The position numbers and the translations under genes were made by a program. Below the pieces are notes generated by a model. The model saw nothing but the letters and a program-made list of their open reading frames with translations, had not been told where the DNA came from and did no database searches. DNA of 11,925 nt from contig SKRJ01000001.1 of the NCBI GenBank assembly GCA_007118555.1, forward strand, positions 1 to 11,925. The letters run 5' to 3'. Positions 1 to 6,597 of this stretch are shown in pieces. Position 1 is the first letter of the stretch. Each line of letters starts with the position of its first letter. The stretch comes from Anaerolineae bacterium. Lineage in GTDB: Bacteria; Chloroflexota; Anaerolineae; UBA1429.

Positions 1-2682
1 GATGCTGTGCTGGTTGCCGGCGCCGGTGCCCAGGGGCCCCAAGTCCAGCGCCACGCCCTGCAAAAAGCTGCCCGGCAGGCCCGTCACAGCGACCGCCTCG
101 GGCGGCGCGCCCTTGCCGCCAAACACGTCGTCCTGCAGCCAGTGGGCGCCCAGATAGCCATGGTAGAGGGTCGAGCGCCCCCAGACCGGGTCCGGATCCG
201 GCTCGATGTCGGTGGCGCTGGCGACATTCTGGCCCATCGCCAGCAGGCGCCCCCCGGCGTCCAGATAGCTCATGAGCAGTTGCTGGTCGCGGTCGGTGGG
301 CGGCGTGCGCAGGGCAAAGGTCGAGTCGGGGTTGCGCTTTTCGCCCAGGGTCCACAGGATGGCGTCATAGCGCAGCAGGGCCTCCAGGTCGGGCAGGGTC
401 TGCTCGGCGCCAAACAGGGCATCAGCGTCCCACACGTCATAGGGGACGCCCAGGGCATCGAGGGCCGCGACAAGGACGGGGCGGGTATCGGTGAACCCAC
501 CGCCGAACTCGACATCGTTGACCAGCAGCAGCACCCGACCAGTTTCGGGCAGCGGGCGTACATGGCCCCATACGGGCAGCCGGTAGACCTCAACGCCGCT
601 ACGCAGCGTCACCATGGCCTCGATATCGCCCTCGTGGTGCGCCGCGGCCTGCCAGACGAGCGTGAGCGGCACCGCGGCTCCCGGCGTGGTCGTGACGGTG
701 CTGGGGCCATCGAGCTCGAGGCCGTCCGAGGTCGCGATCTCGACCTGCCACGCCACAGGGCCACCGGCGGTGCGCAGATCGTGGACCTGGACCGCGGTCT
801 GGCGCGGAACCGTGGCCGTGAGCCCCGGTTGTGACAGGCTCGGGGGATCGATACGCGCCGCCGGCGCAAGAGCCCGCGGCAGATCCACCAGCCCTGCTCC
901 TCGATCGAGGACGCCGGTCCACGGCGGTATCTGATCCGGCGCCCCGGGCTCGCCCAGGCGCGCCGTGGCCATCAGGGCCGCCTTGACCTCGGCATGCCCC
1001 CAGGCGGGGTTGGCCTGCAACAGACCGGCAGCGGCCCCGGCCACGTGGGCCGCGGATACGCTCGAGCCGGAGAGCGCCAGATAGCCCGCATCCAGCCCCG
1101 CCGAGACCACGCCCACCCCCGGCGCTATGAGATCGGGCTTGAGCAGGCGCCCATAAGCGGGGCCGCGCCCGCTGGCGGGGGCCACCAGCTCGGGGCTGTC
1201 CGACAGAACGCGTCCCGTGGCGCCCAGGGCGATCTGGGGTGTCGCCCCTGGGACCGCGCGCCAGGCCAAGAGTTGCTCGCCCAGCCCGCGCGACAACATG
1301 GCCGCGGGCACTGTGATGATCCCGGGCTCGCAAAAGGGGCCCGTGCACGCCATGTCGCTCACGCTCTCGGTCGTGTTATAGATCAGGACCAATGCCGCGC
1401 CCGCCTGCTGCGCATAGAACGCCTTGTTGGCAAAGGGGCACTCGCCCCGCGAGATCAGGGCCGCCTGCCCCGACAGGCTGCCCGCAGGCAGAGGGGCGCA
1501 GGCATAGGGGCTCTCATCGAGCGCCACGTCAGAGGCGGGGCGCAGCGGGAGGGGTCCGATATCCTGCTCGATGGGCGCGCCAAACAGGGCCCGCCCATAG
1601 GGCGCTCCCTGGATCCCCACCGTGATTGGCGCCACCAGGCCGCCCGGTAGGCGTCCAGCGGTGGCCGGCCCGGGCCCGTCATTCCCAGCAGGCGCCACGA
1701 CGACGATCCCTGCCTGAGCGGCGGCCTGCAGGGCCTGCTCGATGGGAGCCCCCGAAAAGGCCGTCGCGGGCTCGCCGCTCCAGCCGTTCAGCAGCACCTG
1801 CGCCCCGTCGGCGATGGCGTCCTCCAGGGCGCGGAGTATCTCGGTCGTGTAGGCGCGCTCTACACCGTCGCGAGCCGAGGGGTAGAACACGCGATAGTTC
1901 ATCAGGTAGGCGCCCGGCGCCACGCCAGAGAGGGTCCGCTCGGCGCCGTGCAGCAGGGCCGTGACCGGATGGCCCGCTGCGACCCCCGCCAGATGCGTGC
2001 CGTGGGACGAACCGGCGGCGCCAGGCGTGGGGCTATCCTCTCCGGCAAGCGGCGGATCGATCGGCCTGACATAGGCCCGCGCCGCGATCACCTTGGGGGT
2101 CGTGTGCGCAACCCATCCTCGCGGATAGTCGGGGGGATAGCCCCAGCCCGTGGGGTCGAACATGGGGTGATCGATGGCGATGCCGCTGTCGATCACGGCG
2201 ATGCGCACGCCCTGCCCCGCCGTGGTCCGCCCGCCCAGTGGCTGCCAGAACTCGGGCGCCCCAATTATGTCAAGCGATACATAGGCCGCGGGATGGAACT
2301 CGCTCTCGGGGTACACGGCGACGACACCGGGTATCGCAAGGAGCTGCTCGGTGGCATCAACATTGACGGGCACGCGAATGGACAGACCCGAAAAGGCCAG
2401 GGAAAAGCTAGCCTCGATCTCGGCGCCAGGCACGCGATCGATGATGCTCTGGCCCACAGCATCCTGTTGGGCCAGAGCCGCGGCGTGCAGGGCCTGGTCG
2501 GTCACCTCGAGCAGAGAGGGCGCCTCCAGTTGGACGATGACGCGCTCGGGGGTGGGCAACGGCCTGGCTGGCGACTCGGCGGCCAGCAGGGGGAATCTGG
2601 TCAATAGAAGGAGCGCCAGCAAAAGAGCGGCCCCCAGACACCAGGACAGGACGACATGGCGTCGAGGCCAGAAACGGAGCAT
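1..2682 (-). CDS. Secreted subtilisin-family (S8) serine protease with PA insert, 3' end cut by window edge
   Basis: Secreted endopeptidase; 894 codons are open from the ATG to the left edge with no stop, so the C-terminus is missing. Seen: signal peptide (arginines at 3, 7 and 8, hydrophobic core about 10-33, likely cleavage near Ala34-Ala35), an inhibitor-I9-like propeptide (about 43-125), then the peptidase domain with D165 (AVIDSG), H227 (SSHGTHLAGV), oxyanion N334 (APAGNDGPG) and S541 (SGSSVSAAHVAG). The serine box departs from the usual GTSMAAPH. A protease-associated domain is inserted at about 393-473 (ISRGECPFANKAF). A beta-rich Fn3-like stretch follows (about 600-705), then a Rossmann/ThuA-like domain (about 715-835, RVLLLVND and GGRLLAMGQN). 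The triad is complete, so it should be active; the substrate is unknown. The start is fixed by AAAAGGGGG four bases upstream. It lies 11 bases after the glycosyltransferase homologue and is presumably cotranscribed and translationally coupled with it. Confidence 0.93.
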   Translation of the reverse strand, partial: MLRFWPRRHVVLSWCLGAALLLALLLLTRFPLLAAESPARPLPTPERVIVQLEAPSLLEVTDQALHAAALAQQDAVGQSIIDRVPGAEIEASFSLAFSGLSIRVPVNVDATEQLLAIPGVVAVYPESEFHPAAYVSLDIIGAPEFWQPLGGRTTAGQGVRIAVIDSGIAIDHPMFDPTGWGYPPDYPRGWVAHTTPKVIAARAYVRPIDPPLAGEDSPTPGAAGSSHGTHLAGVAAGHPVTALLHGAERTLSGVAPGAYLMNYRVFYPSARDGVERAYTTEILRALEDAIADGAQVLLNGWSGEPATAFSGAPIEQALQAAAQAGIVVVAPAGNDGPGPATAGRLPGGLVAPITVGIQGAPYGRALFGAPIEQDIGPLPLRPASDVALDESPYACAPLPAGSLSGQAALISRGECPFANKAFYAQQAGAALVLIYNTTESVSDMACTGPFCEPGIITVPAAMLSRGLGEQLLAWRAVPGATPQIALGATGRVLSDSPELVAPASGRGPAYGRLLKPDLIAPGVGVVSAGLDAGYLALSGSSVSAAHVAGAAAGLLQANPAWGHAEVKAALMATARLGEPGAPDQIPPWTGVLDRGAGLVDLPRALAPAARIDPPSLSQPGLTATVPRQTAVQVHDLRTAGGPVAWQVEIATSDGLELDGPSTVTTTPGAAVPLTLVWQAAAHHEGDIEAMVTLRSGVEVYRLPVWGHVRPLPETGRVLLLVNDVEFGGGFTDTRPVLVAALDALGVPYDVWDADALFGAEQTLPDLEALLRYDAILWTLGEKRNPDSTFALRTPPTDRDQQLLMSYLDAGGRLLAMGQNVASATDIEPDPDPVWGRSTLYHGYLGAHWLQDDVFGGKGAPPEAVAVTGLPGSFLQGVALDLGPLGTGAGNQHSI

Positions 2683-2686
2683 GGTA

Positions 2687-2695
2687 CCCCCTTTT
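2687..2695 (-). promoter_or_regulatory. Ribosome binding site of the protease, overlapping the upstream stop codon
   Basis: On the minus strand the run AAAAGGGGG precedes TACC and the protease ATG. Its first two A residues belong to the TAA stop of the upstream gene. The overlap suggests translational coupling between the glycosyltransferase homologue and the protease, and it decides the protease start. Confidence 0.6.
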
Positions 2696-3989
2696 ACAAG
2701 AGCCAGAAGCGGGTTACATCGTCATCCCAGTCCTGGTACATCTCCCATATCTGATCAAAGTACGGCCTCTGGGCCGAGAACGTGTCGACGACCTCTTGCA
2801 CCAGCGGCTCGCGTTCCGGGGCCGATAGCCCCTCGCTCTGCGTGATATACGCAGCGGCGCGCGCATAAAAGATCGGCAGCAAGGCCTCGACGGCCCGGTC
2901 GGGGTCGCCCTCGCCCTTGTTGTAGACCGTAGCAGACTCATAGACCACCCGGGCCCACAGGTCAGCGGGAAAAGCAAACGGTTGTTCTTGGGCGAGCAAC
3001 GCGAGCACCTCGTCTAGGGTCGCGGGCTGCAGGATGACGCGCCATACATCCAAATAGTCGTCCAAGCCGTCGCGAAACGCCTGCCATAGCAGATCCCGAT
3101 GATCGCTGGCCAGAGACGCCCGATTCGACACCGCACGCGGACCACGCCAGGGGACCGTCACGGGTTGTGTCAGCGACATCCAAATGCGCCGGTGCACGAT
3201 GAGCAAGCGGAACAATGTCTCGAGGGTGTGCAGATAGCGTGGATCGGCAAGGGTCGCGGGCTCACCCCCCCCAGGCCCCCGATAGCCGAGGTCCACCTGA
3301 GCCAGGCGCAGATGCTGGGTGAGGGCATGGGTCGACAACCACATATTGACGCCAAAGCGGGCCACGTGGGTCTCCCACACGTCAAAGGCGGCCAGCTCGC
3401 TGGCCAATGCGCCCGAGACGCAGAACTCGCCCGCCAGCGGTTCGCGCAGATCGGCGCCAAGAAAGGTGCGCAAAAAGGGATGCACGAGGTTGTCGGTAAG
3501 GGCTGCGTCATAGGCGCTGCGTTGGTAGCAGCCCATGGCGATCTGGTCGCCCTGTAGCACGGGAGTGATCAAAGCGGGGAGCCACTCGGGTTTGATGCCC
3601 GGTGCGCGCGCCTCGAGCACCAGACAGGCATGCACCTTGAGCCGGGTGGCCGCCTCAAAGATCGAGCGAATAGCGACGCCCTTGCCGTTCGAGCCTGCAT
3701 ACTCGGTCCATAGCGGCTCTACATTGTCCGGGAGATCGGACTCCTCGAAATGGCGCACCGTATTGTCCGAGGAGCCGCCATCGGCATTCATCAAAACGAC
3801 GCGATAGCCGTTCAGATAGGTGCGGACTCCTGCGAGAGCGGCCTCGACCACCTCTCCAACCGTGCGCCCATTGCGGTGCGTGGGGATCCCGATGAGCAGA
3901 TCGGCGCTGCCAATCTGGCGAAGGCGACGTGCAGCACCCTTGCTCAGGCTAGACTCGTACTGTAAGATACCTCTATCCGCAGATGTCAT
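2694..3989 (-). CDS. GT81/GT2-like GT-A fold glycosyltransferase homologue, possibly catalytically inactive
   Basis: 431 aa, cytoplasmic, no membrane segment. The N-terminal GT-A fold shows ADLLIGIPTHRNGRTVGEVV, the sugar-nucleotide motif NADGGSSDNT (D70) and GKGVAIRS (102-108). These, with the VWETHVARFG region and the helical C-terminus (FPADLWARVVYE), match the glucosyl-3-phosphoglycerate/mannosylglycerate synthase-like group as I recall it. Oddities: where relatives carry the metal-binding DSD/DAD there is E126-A-R128; the usual G(I/V)(D/E) after RFG is N195; and the conserved K-x-H after the LG box is R217-G-P. It may be a pseudoenzyme, an enzyme with altered chemistry, or a subgroup I do not know. 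Start: ATG 3989 has GGAGAGG nine bases upstream; the in-frame GTG at 3998 directly abuts that Shine-Dalgarno and is unlikely. It is first in an operon with the S8 protease. Confidence 0.82.
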   Translation of the reverse strand: MTSADRGILQYESSLSKGAARRLRQIGSADLLIGIPTHRNGRTVGEVVEAALAGVRTYLNGYRVVLMNADGGSSDNTVRHFEESDLPDNVEPLWTEYAGSNGKGVAIRSIFEAATRLKVHACLVLEARAPGIKPEWLPALITPVLQGDQIAMGCYQRSAYDAALTDNLVHPFLRTFLGADLREPLAGEFCVSGALASELAAFDVWETHVARFGVNMWLSTHALTQHLRLAQVDLGYRGPGGGEPATLADPRYLHTLETLFRLLIVHRRIWMSLTQPVTVPWRGPRAVSNRASLASDHRDLLWQAFRDGLDDYLDVWRVILQPATLDEVLALLAQEQPFAFPADLWARVVYESATVYNKGEGDPDRAVEALLPIFYARAAAYITQSEGLSAPEREPLVQEVVDTFSAQRPYFDQIWEMYQDWDDDVTRFWLL

Positions 3990-4031
3990 GCCTATCACCC
4001 TCTCCGATCTGTTCGCTCAAACATCTTTGGT

Positions 4032-4057
4032 CACCAACGCTGGTCACCGGCGCTGGT
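4032..4057. repeat. Tandem 13-bp palindromic repeat in the leader of the glycosyltransferase operon
   Basis: Two abutting 13-mers, CACCAACGCTGGT and CACCGGCGCTGGT, match at 11 of 13 positions. Each is itself a short inverted repeat (ACCA...TGGT or CACC...GGTG). They lie downstream of the predicted minus-strand transcription start and about 45 bases upstream of the ATG. They could be an operator or alternative leader stem-loops; no function can be assigned from sequence. Confidence 0.5.
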
Positions 4058-4164
4058 GCCTCTCTGCGCCTCGCCCTCTCACAAATCGGGTCGCCTCGTA
4101 CGGGTCGGGCTGACAGGGATGATGGGCGACCAGCAGGCTGCCGCCGAGTGCAACGGATGCCGCC

Positions 4165-4173
4165 ATTATAGCA
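4165..4173 (-). promoter_or_regulatory. Extended -10 promoter of the glycosyltransferase/protease operon
   Basis: The minus strand reads TGCTATAAT: a perfect -10 hexamer with the extended TGn motif. The best -35 candidates are weak (TTCTCT at 4190-4195 with a 19-base spacer), as is usual for extended -10 promoters. Transcription would start near 4158, giving a leader of about 170 bases before the ATG at 3989. Confidence 0.6.
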
Positions 4174-4274
4174 CAGTCCCCCCGGATCGAGAGAAAAGCC
4201 ATTGTGCACCTCTCGCTCGGGACCTGTAGGGCGTGGCCTTGTCATTTGCAGTAGCCAGGCTACCTCCGGCCGTG

Positions 4275-4280
4275 TATACT
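4275..4280 (+). promoter_or_regulatory. Candidate -10 of the UPF0173 hydrolase/rtcA operon
   Basis: TATACT lies 52 bases upstream of the hydrolase ATG and would give a leader of about 45 bases. No good -35 sits at 16-18 bases; a TTGTCA at 4239-4244 is 30 bases away. The call is therefore weak. Confidence 0.35.
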
Positions 4281-4332
4281 AGAAACAACCCATAGACAAA
4301 GGAGCTCCGACCAAGGGGCATGGAGGTAGACA

Positions 4333-4962
4333 ATGACACAGGAACTCGTCCGAGGCATCGAATGGCTTGGTCATGCCAGCTTTCGCATCGTGGCGGATCG
4401 CGTGATCTATATCGACCCCTGGCAGCTTGAGGGGGGGCCACTTGCAGACATCATTCTGGTCACCCATGAGCACGGGGACCACCTGTCGCTCGATGACATC
4501 GACAAGATCAGCACGCCCGACACCATCCTGGTGTGCTCCAAATCGTGCGCTGAGGAGTTGCAGGGCCAGGTGCGCGAGGTAGAGCCTGGCGACACCGTCG
4601 ATCTCGGGGCGCTGCGCATCGACGTCGTCCCCGCCTATAACACCGACAAGCCCAATCACCCGCAGGGTAAAGGCCATGTGGGCTATGTGGTCGAGCTCGA
4701 CGGGCGGCGGATCTATCATGCGGGCGACACCGACGTCATCCCCGAGATGGACGAGATCGAGTGCGATGTGGCGCTCCTGCCCATCGGCGGCACCTACACC
4801 ATGAATGCGGAACAGGCTGCCGACGCCGTGCGTCGCATCGGGCCGCGCGTCGTGATTCCCATGCATTGGGGGCGTATCGTGGGTGGCGAGAGCGATGTGA
4901 GTCGCTTTCGCGAGCTGGTCCCCGAGTCGGTAGAGGTGGTGGTGCTCAAAGAGACCCCCTAG
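4333..4962 (+). CDS. UPF0173-family metal-dependent hydrolase (metallo-beta-lactamase fold)
   Basis: 209 aa, a single compact MBL-fold domain of the UlaG-like / UPF0173 (YtkL) group, cytoplasmic with no signal peptide. Seen: an N-terminal IEWLGHASFRI strand typical of the group, the zinc motif T44-HEHGD-H50, H115 in KGHVGYVVE, the HAGDTD motif (129-134) carrying the bridging Asp132, and the C-terminal histidine H178 in IPMHWG. All expected metal ligands are present and the length is usual for the family, so an active binuclear metal hydrolase is expected. The physiological substrate of UPF0173 proteins is unknown to me. Start: GGAGG at 4322-4326, six bases before the ATG. It ends three bases before rtcA, so the two are very likely cotranscribed and translationally coupled. 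Confidence 0.93.
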   Translation: MTQELVRGIEWLGHASFRIVADRVIYIDPWQLEGGPLADIILVTHEHGDHLSLDDIDKISTPDTILVCSKSCAEELQGQVREVEPGDTVDLGALRIDVVPAYNTDKPNHPQGKGHVGYVVELDGRRIYHAGDTDVIPEMDEIECDVALLPIGGTYTMNAEQAADAVRRIGPRVVIPMHWGRIVGGESDVSRFRELVPESVEVVVLKETP

Positions 4963-4965
4963 CCG

Positions 4966-6030
4966 ATGGCGGATCTATTGCATCTTGATGGCAGCTATGG
5001 CGAGGGGGGTGGCCAACTCCTGCGCACCGCCCTCGCCCTCTCGGTGCTCGACCAACGCCCCTTTCGGATGACCCGCATCCGCGCCAAGCGCCGCAACCCT
5101 GGCCTGGGCCCGCAGCACCTGGCCGCCGTCCGCGCCATGGCCCAGATCGCGAGCGCCCAAGTAGAGGGTGCCGAGTTGGGTGCCCGGGAGATCGTGTTCC
5201 GACCGGGCGGGAGCGTTACGGCAGGCAGCTATACCGTTGACGTGTCGGTCTTGGGCGACCAACCCAGCGCGGGCTCTGTCTGCCTCATTCTGCAGACCCT
5301 GCTCCTGCCCCTGGCCCTGCGAGGAGACTGCGCCTCGCGTCTGTTGCTCATCGGGGGCACCCATGTGCGCTGGAGCCCCTGCTACCACTATCTGGCCGAG
5401 GTCTACCTGCCTCTCCTGGCGCGCATCGGGATCCACTGCCGGCTCGAGCTGGGGCAGTGGGGCTGGTATCCCCAGGGTGGCGGCGAGCTAGAGGCGCACA
5501 TCGAGCCGGTGCCATCCCGCGATGCGCTACAGGGCCTGGATCTGACAGAGCGGGGTGCGCTGGTAGAGGCATGGGGGCTGTCCGCCGCGTCGAACCTGCC
5601 CCCGCACGTCATCGAGCGTCAGGCGTCACAGATGCAAAAGCGTCTGCGCTCGCGGCACATCAAGACCGACCTGCTCCAGATCGACGCCCCATCGCCCGGC
5701 CCAGGCACGGTCGTCTTTTTGCTGGCGCAATACGAGCATGCGGCGGCCGGCTTTGCCGGCTATGGGCGCCTGCGCTACCCGGCAGAGCGCGTGGCTGACG
5801 ATGCCTTTGAGGCGTTCGACGCGCATCGCCGCACCAAGGCCCCCATTGACCCGCATCTGGCCGATCAGATCGTGCTACCGCTGGCCCTCGCCAGGGGCGA
5901 CTCGATCCTGCGCACCAGCGCCATTACGTCCCACCTGCTCTCGGTGATCTGGCTGGTGAAAACGTTCCTGGATCGGCGCATCGAGGTGCGCGGCGATCGG
6001 GACAAGCCCGGCGACGTGATCATCTGGTAG
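4966..6030 (+). CDS. rtcA: RNA 3'-terminal phosphate cyclase
   Basis: 354 aa (E. coli RtcA is 338). RtcA uses ATP to convert an RNA 3'-phosphate end to a 2',3'-cyclic phosphate through an adenylated-histidine intermediate, in RNA repair or end maintenance. Seen: the N-terminal signature LDGSYGEGGGQLLRTAL (7-23), NPGLGPQHL (44-52), GGTHVRWSPCYHYL (130-143), YPQGGGE (168-174) and the catalytic-histidine box APIDPHLADQIVLPLAL, with H297 the expected AMP acceptor. Conservation looks complete from end to end. The ATG lies three bases after the stop of the UPF0173 hydrolase and has no strong Shine-Dalgarno of its own (only AAAGAGA further upstream), so translation probably depends on coupling. No rtcB ligase or rtcR regulator gene is visible in the window. 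It converges on the AMMECR1 gene with only 16 bases between, and I see no terminator there. Confidence 0.96.
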   Translation: MADLLHLDGSYGEGGGQLLRTALALSVLDQRPFRMTRIRAKRRNPGLGPQHLAAVRAMAQIASAQVEGAELGAREIVFRPGGSVTAGSYTVDVSVLGDQPSAGSVCLILQTLLLPLALRGDCASRLLLIGGTHVRWSPCYHYLAEVYLPLLARIGIHCRLELGQWGWYPQGGGELEAHIEPVPSRDALQGLDLTERGALVEAWGLSAASNLPPHVIERQASQMQKRLRSRHIKTDLLQIDAPSPGPGTVVFLLAQYEHAAAGFAGYGRLRYPAERVADDAFEAFDAHRRTKAPIDPHLADQIVLPLALARGDSILRTSAITSHLLSVIWLVKTFLDRRIEVRGDRDKPGDVIIW

Positions 6031-6046
6031 CCCTTGGCGCCGCGTG

Positions 6047-6562
6047 CTAGCTGTAGCGATCCACCCGAAACCGGTACATCCTGTACGGCTCGTCGGGGCG
6101 AATGCCCGCCTTGCGCAGGCTGATGGCCACCTGCATCTCGGCCGTGTCCACGCCCTCGAGATTGGGGAGCAGCAGCCCTCGACGAGAGCCGCGCTGCACG
6201 ATGACCCCGTACTGCACCGGGTCCAGCTCCTTGATCGACGCGATGGGCTCGGCCGCGCTGAGGATGTCCACCGAGATCTCGAGGCTCTCCAGTTCATCGG
6301 GTAGGACGGGAGAAAAGCGCGGGTCATGGTTCGCGGCGCTGATCGCATTCTGGATCACCTCGCACACCACATTCTCCTGGGTGGGCTCGAGGGTGCCGAT
6401 GCAGCCGCGCAGCCGCCCGTTGCAGTGTAGCGATACGAACGCGCCCGCGCGGCGCTTTTCGTGCCCTTCCAGCTCTTGCGGCGGCTCCAGTTGCTCTCCG
6501 GTCCGCACATGGGTTTCGATGGTACGGCGGGCCAACTGCACCAGGGGATGTTCCTTTTCCAT
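6047..6562 (-). CDS. AMMECR1-domain protein
   Basis: 171 aa, a single AMMECR1 domain, cytoplasmic. Seen: the signature LRGCIGT (51-57), NAISAANHDPRF (72-83), the LEISVDILS strand (94-102), GLLLPN (129-134) and QVAISLRKAGI (144-154). The molecular function of the family is not settled. In many prokaryotes the gene is linked to MEMO-like and radical SAM genes (the so-called AmmeMemoRadiSam set), and the domain has been grouped with the RAGNYA fold, which hints at nucleic-acid binding. Neither partner is visible here; instead it follows a dus gene by 35 bases, and the two probably form an operon. Start: ATG 6562 has GGGAGG six bases upstream; the in-frame GTG at 6616 overlaps the dus gene and lacks this support. 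Confidence 0.9.
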   Translation of the reverse strand: MEKEHPLVQLARRTIETHVRTGEQLEPPQELEGHEKRRAGAFVSLHCNGRLRGCIGTLEPTQENVVCEVIQNAISAANHDPRFSPVLPDELESLEISVDILSAAEPIASIKELDPVQYGVIVQRGSRRGLLLPNLEGVDTAEMQVAISLRKAGIRPDEPYRMYRFRVDRYS

Positions 6563-6597
6563 TGCTCGCCTCCCTCTTGGCATGGACAGCCATGTCC

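Larger units (their letters stand above)
3990..4332. other. Divergent intergenic control region (343 bases)
   Basis: No convincing gene is present. The region separates the minus-strand glycosyltransferase/protease operon from the plus-strand hydrolase/rtcA operon. It holds a strong extended -10 element for the minus strand, a weaker -10 for the plus strand, and a tandem 13-bp repeat inside the roughly 170-base minus-strand leader. Reading frames across it lack ribosome binding sites. Confidence 0.7.

Noticed and set aside
7..834. 275-codon open frame on the plus strand
   Set aside because: It is exactly the complementary codon frame of the S8 protease, whose domains are recognisable; no ribosome binding site or family resemblance.
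3990..3998. GTG start for the glycosyltransferase homologue at 3998
   Set aside because: The GGAGAGG motif directly abuts this GTG, leaving no spacer; the ATG at 3989 has proper spacing.
6020..6060. Terminator between rtcA and the AMMECR1 gene
   Set aside because: The 16-base gap and its flanks contain only a GCTAGC palindrome, with no GC-rich stem followed by a T run on either strand.
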